A program made the position numbers and the translations under genes. From assembly GCF_000264905.1 (NCBI RefSeq), contig NW_006763131.1, positions 1,351,253 to 1,415,252 on the forward strand: a stretch of DNA of 64,000 nucleotides, written 5' to 3'. Origin of the DNA: Stereum hirsutum FP-91666 SS1 (taxonomy: Eukaryota > Basidiomycota > Agaricomycetes > Russulales > Stereaceae). Of the stretch, positions 50,801-61,676 are shown in pieces; position 1 is the first letter of the stretch, and the number at the start of each line of letters is the position of its first letter. The notes beneath the pieces were generated by a model. That model was not told where the DNA came from, did not search any database, and was given only the letters and a program-made list of their open reading frames with translations.

Positions 50801-51192
50801 AGTCGGAGCCACTTTGGTGAATCACATCGGTCCCGATGCGTTGTTTGTCTCTGTTAAGATTTAAAGCCTCCGGAAAACCGGCCCGCACTCCCACAATCTG
50901 GCGGCCGCCCCCCAATATTCATGCCTTTCCAAAGTTCACTCAATCTCAACTCGCCACAAACCATATGATGTGTTTATCAGCATTCCACCCCTTCTCTACA
51001 GCATTGCATCCGTTGTATGTTATGCTTTAATATCAGTGTATGCGATATGCAATATGTATATACCTATCTCCAAAAAAAAATCCGGCCGTGAAACTGTCAA
51101 CAATTGGTTGGGAAGTTGGAACAGTATGCGTGGGTATAGTAAAAACGTAACCAAAAAAATATGGGATATAAGTGAATAAAAAAGAGCGACTC

Positions 51193-51225
51193 GAAGGGTG
51201 AAGGGTTGAAGGGTTGAAGGGTGAG
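51193..51225. repeat. Short tandem repeat GAAGGGTT
   Basis: Four imperfect units of GAAGGGT or GAAGGGTT follow one another within a purine-rich tract. It is a simple microsatellite and is not telomeric in sequence. Confidence 0.75.
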
Positions 51226-51719
51226 AGGTCCGGGGACGTGGAGATGGGAGATGGGTGCGGGCTAGTAGGGATGGGGGTGAAGCGATGCGCAGATGAAGAG
51301 GGTGGCAAGCATGTGTGAAGGGTGATGGTGGTGACGAGGGTAAGGGATAGCGAAGGGCGGAGCGTTGTGTTAGATAGATAATAGGAGTTGATGGTGGTAG
51401 GATATTGTTTGGCAGAAGGATGGGCACGAGCACGATGCTCAAGGGTGGTGGCGGCCGCCATGACAGCATAATGATAATGCGTGAGGTTGAGCAAGAGAGA
51501 AGATGTAGCGTGAAGAGTCAAGACGACGAATGTACCCAAAATAAAAATGACGCAAAATGATAATATGACGGTATGAAATGATGATGTGGAGTATGCAAAT
51601 GCAAGCAAAGGAGTCCGTGGCCCAAGAAAAACTTATGATAAATGAATAGGAGGGAGCGCGTTGACGGTAAACACGATGAACAGATAATCTGCATGCGTAG
51701 TGAACTCGGTGCTGGGGAT

Positions 51720-54421
51720 CTAGCACTGTCCAAGGAACGAGTTCGAAGGGAACGGCTCGCCGTAGTCGTCCTTCCAGGTCGTCAAGTTCGGGTTCGAGTA
51801 TGCCTCGATGTACGTATTGATGTAATCCTTCGTAGGGAATTCATCGGGATCGCAGCCAATATTGATAGAATCGGATTCTTGGTAGACCTGGGAGGTAATA
51901 GAGCACGAAGAGACATACATAAGTCGTCCTGATAGTATCCATGGCAGGTAGAGAAAGGAGAAATACCCTAATATAATCCACCGTCATGATAGCCGGGAAC
52001 GTCAAATGCTCCACATCGACCGACCCGAACGCAGTCGAGATACCCAAATTAATAAGGATGTACTATCAGAAAAGCAGTCATACATCAGCTAAAACGAAAG
52101 GTGTAGAATAGATCATGGTGTAGAAACTTACCATGGGCTCCTGTGGGATAGGACGCGCGCCGATCTCGGTGGCCGTGTCGGCACCCATACCTGCGCCCTT
52201 GAGCGTCCATGCGGTCTCGTTCGCTGCGATCCAGCTGATGTACTGTGGATGTCAAAAAGAGACCACGCATGAGATGTATGGCCACAAAATAACACGGAAT
52301 AACAACACGAACGCTATCGTCGAAGCCTGTGCCGCACCATCATTATCAAAGTCAGTCTTCGTTCGACGAGAAGGAGGTCCAGAGGACATACCAGGCTTAT
52401 ACTCGATTCCGTATACGGAGAAACATGCAGTACCGAGCTGATAGCAGTCTTGCTCGGTTAAGCTGATACCAGAGACGGCCTGCTGATATACACCACCCAT
52501 GTAAGCATTCAGACTCGTCGCCGTCTTGTTCGGGATATTGTAGTTGTCCGTGGTGTTGTCCCAGATGTATTCATAGTTGAAAGGCTATCGACCGGAACAG
52601 AAAAAAAAGTCAATGTCAGGTCAAGCCAATTCGGGCTAGATGGGGACTCAGAAGCAGAAAACACCTACACCGAACTGTCCGGACTGGGACACGTAGCCGA
52701 CACCATTGGAAACCTATGCCACAAAGTTAAACATCTAATTCATTCAGACGGTCCAGGAGTATGCCATCACTTACCTGTGCTTCGAACATATCGATCTCGG
52801 GCGCCGACCTTCCGACATACGTGCCGTCGTCATGCATGGGCCCCGGATGAGACTCTCCGGGACATGTACACCTCGACAGACGCTGTCCAGGAAGATAAGA
52901 CAGAACCCCGTTGTACGAAGGGTCACCGTTCTCCGTCGCCGCGACCGGAAGTCCTTTCAACGTCTGATTCGCGACGGTCCCCACATCGCAGCTGTCATAG
53001 GTGTATGGCCACTACATACCCGTCACAAGAAATCATGGTTCCACCCGTCAATAACCACAGTTTCCAAACCCACATAATCCCAGAAAACAAAAACAAAAAG
53101 AAAACGCACCATTCCCTCCAATGACGCCCCATACCCCGCCCTTCCCAAATTCCCCATCGTCCAAACCGCAGGCCAAAGCCCCACCACATTATTAACCCCC
53201 GGCAGCACCACACTCGTCTCCAAAAGCCCGCCCGTAAAACAAAACTTATTCCACGTCTGAATCATACCTCCCTGATAATCCAGCCCATGCGTCTCCTTCT
53301 GCGTCAGCGAGATCTGCAGCGCGCCGTCGGCGGTGGTGATCGCCGCGGGGTCGTACCATTCCATGTTGTTCGTCTGCCAGTAGTGCAGGTCGACGGCTTC
53401 CCAGTACGGGTCGTCGCCCGGGTAGAAGGTGCGGCCGTCGGTGTTGAATTCGTCGGAGAAGACGAGGGTGTATTCAGTGGTGCCGTCGGTGAAGGAGAGG
53501 CGGGTGCGGGCCCAGTCGGGGGTGTCGTCGTCGATGAGACCAAAGTTGCCGATGCTGGGGACCTATATAATAGTACGAAGTTGGAGATGAATGGATGAAA
53601 AGTGGAGAAGTATGAAGGACCATACCTGTCCGGTACTGTTGGTCATCGTTACTACGTTGATAGGGTGGGAGGCGAATTTCTTCAAGGCCCAGCTAGTGAT
53701 AGGATAGCCAGCACTGCATAATTGACCACCACGCAATTCCACAGAGCGTGAGTTTGACTAGCACACAATGGGCCAGAGAAGAAGATTCGACGCACAAGAG
53801 GGCCATGATTCCAAAACACAGGATAGCGAGACATCCAAGGTTGGCAATACCACGCAAAGTGAAGATGGTTCCTCCCGCATCGTATTTCCTGTCTCTGCGT
53901 GGGTCAGGATTATGCAGTTCGTCGTCGGGTTCCGGCTGGTTGTTGCCACGGAAGTCGGCTGCCCATGCAGCAGGGTCGGCAGCAAGAGAGAACTACACGT
54001 TTGAACAACAGAATAAGTAACGAAGCGAAAGGTCGGAGGAGTGGGAGCTGAGGGTGACCTTGCTGGCAATGGATGAGCTCCGACCATGAGCTTCGTATGG
54101 GTTCACTGGTGGCGGTCCGTTCTGAAAGAAATGTGAGGAAATGAAGGTTACGACGATTTCTTCACGACGCACAAAAATCGAAGACCCGGCGACACTGCTC
54201 CGTTTCGAAGGCGGTCCTCTGAAAGCTGCGTGTACCGGCGAGGGAGGAGCGCTGGGGATATTGCCACCTGGCCTGGACTGAATGGCAGCAAAAGAGGCAG
54301 ACGAGGGGCTGGGTAAAGGTGAAAGAGGGCCATTAGGATTAAGTAGGTGTGTAGTCGAAGTTGAAGGAGAGTGGGGGTCGGGATAGTATCCCTGTTGGGC
54401 CTGATCACCGACGTAGGACAT
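51720..54421 (-). CDS. KRE6: Beta-1,6-glucan synthesis protein, SKN1/KRE6 family (copy A)
   Basis: A type II membrane glycoprotein with a GH16-like luminal domain, needed for beta-1,6-glucan of the cell wall. The start [17 protein letters not shown] opens a Ser/Pro-rich cytosolic part. One membrane span follows ([20 protein letters not shown]). The luminal part has [60 protein letters not shown] and [10 protein letters not shown], in which ExDxxE matches the GH16 catalytic motif. Conserved cysteines appear in [15 protein letters not shown]. The end is [18 protein letters not shown] and [11 protein letters not shown], with a stop at 51720-51722. Around twelve exons fit. It is divergent from copy B at 56511, with one gene between them. 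KRE6 and SKN1 cannot be told apart by eye. Confidence 0.92.
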
Positions 54422-54968
54422 TATATGAACTAGAAAAGAACGGCGTCCGTGGCGTTGACAGGGTAGAGGTGGGCGCCTCTACGAAGTTGTACGGCGACGA
54501 GACGGGGTGGAGGAGAGGGAGAAGGAGGGAGGAAGAGGAAGGGGATGAGGAGGCCGTACCAGCCTTCCGGCGGCGAAGAAGGTCAGCAACGGCGTTGGAT
54601 CATTCTGAGACCCCTTCGGCTGGCGCGTCCACATTTCTGCGTGCTTCTTCGAGTCTGTTTAATAGCGGAGCACTCAGAGCTGTTCAAGAGTGGCATTTTT
54701 GCTCGACATCAAAGACGCAGTCAGTCTTTATATCTGTCTTCAGAGCCCCCCTAAACCGCTTTGCACACCGTAACTGCACACCACAAAAACGTGACGAGGG
54801 TTGCGCAGTGCCGGAAGAGAGAAGAAACGGATCTGAACATTGGATATCTGGCCGCTTTCGGAAGTCGCGCAGCCAGGGCCCAGGAACGCACGCCTCGTCC
54901 TCCGCCTTCGCATTTCAGATATCCAATACAACGCTCAGATATTATAAGTAGCCGCAGCACAAAAAAAC
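54422..54968. promoter_or_regulatory. Divergent promoter, KRE6 copy A and SNAP43-like gene
   Basis: This holds both upstream regions of two genes transcribed away from each other. A near-identical sequence of about 13 bases (GATATCTG and AGATATCC around 54841-54850 and 54917-54925) forms a loose inverted pair. Open frames across it lack domains and are probably chance. Confidence 0.45.
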
Positions 54969-56176
54969 ATGTCTCTCGCCCCTTCGCCCTCTGCCAGTCG
55001 TGGCGAACTCGTTCTTCAGCCAGCCTACTTCACCTCGTCGCTCTTCGTCGAACCTTTCCGCGCCGACGTACAAAGTCTCATCGACCTCTTTGTTTCCGGC
55101 TACACACAGGCACCGAAGCCGTTCGAGTTCTTCAAGCAGCTATGGACGGAACGTGGATGGATTTGGTTTCATCTGAAGGTATTCGATGCGCGCACGCGGG
55201 AGACATTTTTGCGTGTAACTTGCAGACTTTTCGTTGGTGCGTCGTACAATTACTGGCTACTACTTTCATTCCGCTCACTTTACCAGAGAAATTGGTTGGG
55301 ACGGAGCCACCTTTGCATAGAGTGGTCGCGCTTTTCGCGCTCTACACCTTTTTCCTCACGCAGCCGTCAGAAACCCATCCTCCTTTACACTCGATCAATC
55401 ACATAGAAATTGCCATCGGTATGTGTTCACCGAACCTCAAATTTATTATGACCGTCCTTACCCCTATCTCAGACACGTACACCGAACTTCTCAGTCTACC
55501 GACCACCCTCACCGACTCACTCGCATCACTTGCTCCCTACGTCGTCCACACGCTATCCGAACTCCTCTCGAAAGAAGTCTTCCACATCCTACCCCACTCG
55601 TCCCTCGGTCCCTACAATCCACGCACCCTCCCGCGCGAGGTCTTCGTTCCGGATGGGGTCAACACGCTCGAGCTCGGTCCACAAGCCAGTACTTCGAAAG
55701 CAGGTCAGAAAGCAGGCGCGAAGAAAGGACGGCCGTCAAAGAACGAGAAGCTGAAGAAGGCACGAGACGCGGTAGTAGGGCTCGAGAAGTGGCTGGACAA
55801 GACAGGGCATGACGTAGATGGGGTAGAGGGCCAATCGCCAGCAACAACACACGTCCTGATCTCGAACGCCCCGAGCACGTCGCGCACGACCTATCAAACG
55901 CAGAAGAAGGAGCTGCTGGACGGGATACTTTCTGATTCGGATGGTTGGAACGAGGGAGAGCAGGCTTTGAATCGGGCAAACATGGCGGTACTGGGGCGAT
56001 TAAAAGAGATCGATAGGCGAGCAGCAGAGAGGGGTCTGGAGGTCGGGGGAGAAGGCGGAGAGAGCACAGGGTTGGGAAGAGTCGAAAAAGCTGCAGAGGA
56101 ACTGGGCACGAGCGAGAGGAGGGCTAAAGGCGGGATTCTGGGGTTGTTAGAAGGGGGTGGTCTGGCAGATAGCTGA
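54969..56176 (+). CDS. SNAPc subunit 1 (SNAP43)-like protein
   Basis: A likely subunit of the small-nuclear-RNA activating complex that recruits Pol II or Pol III to snRNA promoters. The start MSLAPSPSASRGEL is followed by SLIDLFVSGYTQAPKPFEFFKQ and LWTERGWIWFHLK. An intron then removes bases from about 55177, and the next exon reads TFRWCVVQLLATTFIPLTLPE, then HRVVALFALYTFFLTQPS. This matches the SNAP43 pattern of a phenylalanine/tryptophan-rich block followed by an R-x-x-x-LY-x-LY-x-x-x-x-QP helix. A second intron keeps phase before DTYTELLSLP. The C-terminal half is basic (KKGRPSKNEKLKK) and then Gly/Glu-rich, and is not conserved. The gene is about 345 residues. Distant homology is the basis, so the assignment is moderate. 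Confidence 0.62.
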
Positions 56177-56510
56177 GAGAATATATTGTGCGCTATTTCT
56201 TTCGGCTGCTGTGTTGTGGTCGCTGTACGCGTCGACGGTCGGAGGCAACGGGGTGCGTGGAAAGCCGCCGATGCTTGGCATGGCGGGGGATGGCTTATGT
56301 AATGATCGCGTTGTTGTGCGTTTCCAAAACGGGGCCTGGAGATCACACCGTACTTCTCGCCCCCGACTCGACGTCGACTTGTCCTTCTCCTCATCCTCCT
56401 CCTCCCGCCTTGTCAACGACCCCCTCTCCGTCCTCACTACTCAAGCCGCTACAGGCAGCTAGTCCACTCTTTGCCCTTTTTCTTCGCTTTTTCTTCGCTT
56501 TTTCCCCGCC
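56177..56510. other. Spacer upstream of KRE6 copy B
   Basis: No gene seen. Bases about 56380-56510 are CT-rich up to the start codon and are the likely promoter and leader of copy B. Confidence 0.5.
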
Positions 56511-59071
56511 ATGGCGGCCCCAGAGATGCGGTACTACCCCGCCGCGAATACCCCCTCGACAACCAACCTCTTAGCCCCGAATGCGAGAGGCCCGGGCGTG
56601 CAGGCCGCGCTCGCTCAAGGGTCAAGAAATGCCACGCCCATGTCCAGCACCACCTCTCTCGTTCGTACTGCTCTTTCTGGTGGACCCTAATTTCTTCTCA
56701 CACGCCCGCACTCGCAGAATGACTCTCCATACCCAGCCGGACAAGCAGGCGGCATGTCACACTCGTCTATGACAGACAAGGTGTGCTGATTGCTTCTATA
56801 AGCTTGACTTTTCAGGCTAACAATATCGCAGTTCTCACTTTCGCCAGACCCAGCTTCGTGGGGTGCTGACTTATCCCCCAACAACCGCGAGCCAGACGAC
56901 TACCTCCACAACCCAGATCCTAGACGAGACCGAAAGAACGACCAAGGCGGAAACGTCTTCACTGCTCGTGGTATCGCCAACCTGGGCTGTCTCGCCCTCA
57001 TCGCCCTCGGCATCTTCGCTCTCTTGTGCGCTGACTATGTCTCGCCTACGTCATTTCCGTGCCTGTCTGATATTGTTGTTTTGTTTCGTGCTCCAGTGCT
57101 GGTTATCCTGTAGCATCATATGTCACAAAACACGGTCTTTCGCTGCAAGGCGGTTTCAACATCGGTGGGACCAACGCCTCTGGCCAGGTCAGTTCCTGTA
57201 CCTTTTTTCTCTCGTCGCCGAGTTCAGCCCGGACTCAATCTATATTTACGCCATCAAACTTACCACCTACCATCTGTACACCGCATTTGCAGATCCCGAG
57301 TATGAATGGTAACTGGGGCCTCATTGATCTCGAAACACCTGACTACGCCAAGACACGAAAGTCATTCATGGACGACACCCAAGAGCTGGTCCTCGTCTGG
57401 TCGGACGAGTTCAACGTCGACGGCCGGACATTCTATCCCGGCGACGACCCGTACTGGGAGGCTGTTGATTTGCATTACTGGCAGACCAACAACTTGGAGT
57501 GGTATGATCCTGCGGCTGTTACCACCAAGGATGGCGCTCTTGAGATCACCTTGTCCGCAAAGGAGACGCATGATCTGAACTATCAGGGCGGTATGATCCA
57601 GACCTGGAACAAGTTTTGCTTTACCGGTGGAATCGTCGAGACCGCTGTCACGCTTCCTGGTACGAATAACATCGTGGGTCTCTGGCCTGCAGTGTGGACC
57701 ATGGGCAATCTCGGCCGTGCAGGTTTCGGTGCTTCTCTGGAGGGCATGGTGCGTATTTCGTACTTTGATCCTTTGTTGTGCCTTCCCGCTGAGCAACGCA
57801 TGCCGTATAGTGGCCGTACACATATGATAGTTGTGATGTTGGTACAGTGGCGAATCAGTCCGTCAATGGGCTCCCTACTGCCGCCCTGGAGAACGGTGAT
57901 GCTGGAAATGGTGGCCTTTTGTCGTTCCTTCCTGGTCAGCGCCTCTCGCGCTGCACATGCACAGGCGAATCACACCCAGGTCCTATGCACGAGGATGGAA
58001 CGTATGTCGGAAGGTCGGCTCCTGAAATCGATATTTTCGAGGCTCAGGTATGTGATCCCACTGTCCACATCGTTGCTTATGGCTGACTGGTTTCTTGTTT
58101 CTAGATTACGGGAACTCCACTCACTGGCCAGGTCTCCCAATCTGGACAGTTTGCTGTACGTCTCTTAGAGTCCCCTATCTTCAGATAGAGCCGTGCGTCT
58201 GACTCTTTTGGGCAGCCGTTCAACGCTGCTTACACCTGGCCAAACACCACCGACAATTTGTCCATTTACAACTCCACGATCACCGAGCTGAACAGTTATA
58301 AGGGTGGTGTCTACCAGCAGGCTGTCTCGGGTGTCACGCAGACAGAGCAGGGTTGTTATGAGCTTGAGACCGGTTGTTTCGCTGTTTACGGTATCGAGTA
58401 TAAGCCTGGTTTCGATGACGCTGTTCGTGCTTTCGCCTCCCTTCATCGTTTAATGTACAATGCCGACTCATACGCGCCTTGTCTTTGCAGTACATCACCT
58501 GGATCGCATCGAACACGTCGGCGTGGACGGTTAAGGCCTCTGGCATGGGAGCAGACACCGCAGCGGAGATCGGGCCCCGTGCTATACCCCAGGAGCCTTT
58601 GGTACGAGTCTCACCTCCATATATCTTCATATCTGCACAATCATGCTCACAGCTGTCAATGGGATCCAGTACCTGCTCGCGAACTTGGGAATGTCGACCA
58701 ATTTCGGTACCGTGGACTTGGACCACTTGACTTTCGTGAGTAGATCTAATAATGTTACTTTGGCGTGTTCGCTAAGCCCCCGACTACTGTTTCTTCATCT
58801 CTAGCCTGCGGTCATGCGTATCGATTATATCCGGGTGTACCAGTACTCCGACTCGATAAACATCGGTTGCGATCCTCCCGACTTCCCAACGGCGACATAC
58901 ATCAACGAGTGCGTACAATTTCCTCGTCGTCACTCCTTACCAGACATCTGACAGCTGAATCGGGCATGATCTTCCAGGTACATCGAGGCGTACACAAACC
59001 CGAACTTCACCACCTGGAAGGACGACTACGGACAGCCGTTCCCCAAGAACTCGTTCTTGGACCAATGCTAG
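56511..59071 (+). CDS. KRE6: Beta-1,6-glucan synthesis protein, SKN1/KRE6 family (copy B)
   Basis: A paralogue of the gene at 51720-54421, with the same layout. The start [16 protein letters not shown] has the strong context GCCATGG. The cytosolic part continues with [12 protein letters not shown] and [17 protein letters not shown], then the span [20 protein letters not shown]. The GH16-like domain shows [74 protein letters not shown] and [10 protein letters not shown] with the ExDxxE motif intact. It ends [14 protein letters not shown] and [11 protein letters not shown], with a stop at 59069-59071. The main exon (57295-57748) is far more similar to copy A in the catalytic core than in the N-terminus. 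Both copies look functional. Confidence 0.92.
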
Positions 59072-60349
59072 TCCATGTCCTGAATCCCGTCTACCGTCGT
59101 CTCGTCTCGCTCGCTTTCATGTTGTCGCTCTCTCATCACAAGCATACCACATGCACGTACGCTCGTATGGTCCGTTGTCCGTTGTCCCCAGGGCTTCCGC
59201 TACCGTCACACGCCGCTGTATTCCTCCTTGCTCCCGGTCCGCGCCCCTCGGTTTTGCACATTTCTCTTTCGCGATGTTTGATGGTAATGGCTTTGGGCTT
59301 TGGGCTCTGGGCTCTGATCTTCAATCCCCTCGCTTGCCTCCTTCTCACGTCACGCAGGACAGTTCGGTTTTTCAGCTTTTTGAGTGATGATCCCTAGTTA
59401 GTTTCTTGTCCCATAGTCTTTCCTTCACTTCCTTTTTTCTTCTTCAAATTTTTTTAGCTATTGCTTTGTTTAAAACAACCTTCAGCGTCTTCTCCCTAGC
59501 TTAGATTTGGTACCGATGCCACGCACGCATTCTTCTTGTCCTTTTTCCTTTTTGTTCGAGTTTCCTAAACACTTCAATCCAATTTCAATGGAGACGTATA
59601 TCCCCCTTTCAATCGGTCTCGCGCCTTTTTTTCATTTCAATGAATGAATGAATTACTTCTTCCCCGTCGATACCTAGCCTACCCTACTTCAGTACTGAAC
59701 CCGTGCAACGTACGTGACGCATGGCCATGGGAGCCACCAGGGTCCAGCTGGATTGTTGTGACATGGACCCAGCTGTAGCTCTGAATACGAGGACTCGAGG
59801 ACTTTTTTGAGCGTGAATGTCGTGGACTTGATGGAGGGGTCTGCATTGCGTTTTTTTTTGTTGGATTCGATTGGCCACAGACTAATTCTTGGTAACTTGC
59901 TGCAAGGCCGAGATGTGAGATACTTATACAGACGCGGACTCGGGAGTCTTATAGGCATATATAAGTAGTTTGGCCTCTTATTGATTACCCTCTCACGTTT
60001 TATCCCGACACCTACGCCCACACCTGATTCAGTCCTAGGAAGTTATGTAGAAACGTTCAGTCGCTTGTTGAGGCTTTGCGCGTCGCGAGTTTGGCATTAT
60101 TCGTTGTGGGAGGCCAGCTCTTGTCAATGTTACTGTATGCTCGTTGCACTCGTAACAAATATGTGGTAGTCTCCGAAGCAGACCTCACACAATACAGAAG
60201 AAATGGTTGCTGTTCTCTTCGTCTGACTGGGCACTTTGTGCACGCCCGGCGCTTCCGGAGACTTCCGGCCCTAACAGAGACAAACAATGGTTCCCGTGTC
60301 AATCATAGCGCCACCTCAACTCTGCACCTCACGACCACTCCCCGATATC
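59072..60349. other. Gap between KRE6 copy B and BTB gene
   Basis: No gene supported. Bases about 59400-59660 are T-rich with many CTT words, consistent with 3' untranslated sequence. Frames at 59140-59400 overlap on both strands and have no domain. Confidence 0.5.
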
Positions 60350-61416
60350 ATGACAGACTCACCTCAACTCGAGCATCACAGCTCTCTATATCTCGATGAC
60401 GGAAATGTCTGTCTTACTTCTGGTCTGCACGACAGTCCAAGCCCGCGGCCTGTCTTTCGCGTTCATAAATCTCTTCTTGCTCGCCATTCGTCTGTCTTCA
60501 AAGACATGTTCGCTTTACCGGCGACGGACGCTGGTGATCAAGACCAGTACGAAGGTCTCCCCCTCGTGGTCATGCAGGATCATACGAACGGTATTGAGGC
60601 CCTTCTGCTTGCTCTGTACGATCGATAGTGAGTTTGCAATCGTCAAATTGTTACTCGCCAGGCTTCCAAGGTGGTTGTTGACACCGTTGATCACACAGCA
60701 TACTTCCACATCCTCCCTTAGATGCACGCATACCTGAAGATGTGGAAGCGGTGTTATCCATGTCCACCAAGTATCAAGTCGAACACATTCGTGCTGTTGT
60801 CGTGGAACATCTCGAGACAGACTGGCCAGGGTCTCTGGAAGAATGGGACATGATATGGGGCGCCACTTCCCCGCGCAGAGTATTTATGCCCTTCCAAGCT
60901 CCAGAGCCATGCTCTATCATCAATTTGGCGCGTAAATACGATACTCCCCACATTCTCCCAGCTGCATTCTACGCTTTGTCGTGTATCGACCTTCGCCATG
61001 AAGAATGGGACCCACGAGGACCTTCGAGGGAGATAGATGGTTGGAGATGGGATTCGGCAGCTCAAGCACGCTGGTCGTTACTCTCGTCCCCAGACATGTT
61101 GACGTTGATGAAAGTTAAGGACAGCATGAGATCTGACCTGCTGACTCCTTTCAAGATCAATCGCGGCCCTGATGCTGCATCAGTATGCACTTGTGGACAA
61201 ACATGGTTGGATCAACACTGTCAGGTATCGATCCTTGTGAAGCAGCGAGACCCTCTCAGGTATCTCAAACTTCTGATGATGGCGGCATCCTCGACAACTT
61301 CCATAATGTGCGCGCCTTGCAGGATTGCGATTCGTGATACCTTCATTGGGCGTCGCAAGGCCATCTGGCAGTCTTTGCGCGAAGACTTTGATTTACTCGA
61401 GTGTAAGTTCGCATAA
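60350..61416 (+). CDS. BTB/POZ domain protein
   Basis: A probable protein-interaction adaptor. In fungi such proteins are often CUL3 ligase adaptors or of unknown role. The start MTDSPQLEHHSSLYLDDGN leads to the BTB core: VFRVHKSLLARHSSVFKDMFALP, then LPLVVMQDHTNGIEALLLALYD. A single intron (donor after 60625, acceptor before about 60701) joins in phase to YILPHPPLDARIPEDVEAVLSMSTKYQVEHIR. The second exon holds a helical C-terminal domain (INLARKYDTPHILPAAFYALS) and two cysteine pairs, CTCGQ and MCAPCRIAIRDTF, seen in many mushroom BTB proteins. The stop is at 61414-61416. An ATG at 60287 would add 21 residues but is less likely. The family is strongly expanded in Agaricomycetes. Confidence 0.85.
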
Positions 61417-61676
61417 TCCTTCTAGATAGACATCGCACTGAACCTACGCCTTTCAGAGATCATGCACTTCAAGTTATGTATTTAGGCATGGTGTACCTTG
61501 ACCCTCGCTTACACCAAGAAACATGTGGATGCGATGAAATTGTCATAGTATTGTACTATAATGTTGAAAGCAAAGGATATAGCAAATAGAGATATGTAGT
61601 ACATGACATGGTCTGATACATCGACACAAAATACTACGCTGTAGATGATTCGACGCCCCGGGCATTGAGCTCAATG

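Larger units (their letters stand above)
49907..51719. other. Gap containing a young mobile element
   Basis: Between the start of the CUE-domain gene and the 3' end of a KRE6/SKN1 gene. It holds the inverted-repeat element at 50217-50800 and a short tandem repeat at 51193-51225. The stretch 51150-51650 is purine-rich on the plus strand and gives long but low-complexity frames on the minus strand that I do not accept as genes. Confidence 0.5.

Noticed and set aside
51193..51225. Telomere-like repeat
   Set aside because: The unit is GAAGGGTT, not TTAGGG, with only four imperfect copies inside a gene-rich region.
51020..51608. Overlapping minus-strand frames of 149 and 191 codons
   Set aside because: Two frames open at once over the same purine-rich tract indicates composition and not coding. 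They lie in the 3' flank of KRE6 copy A.
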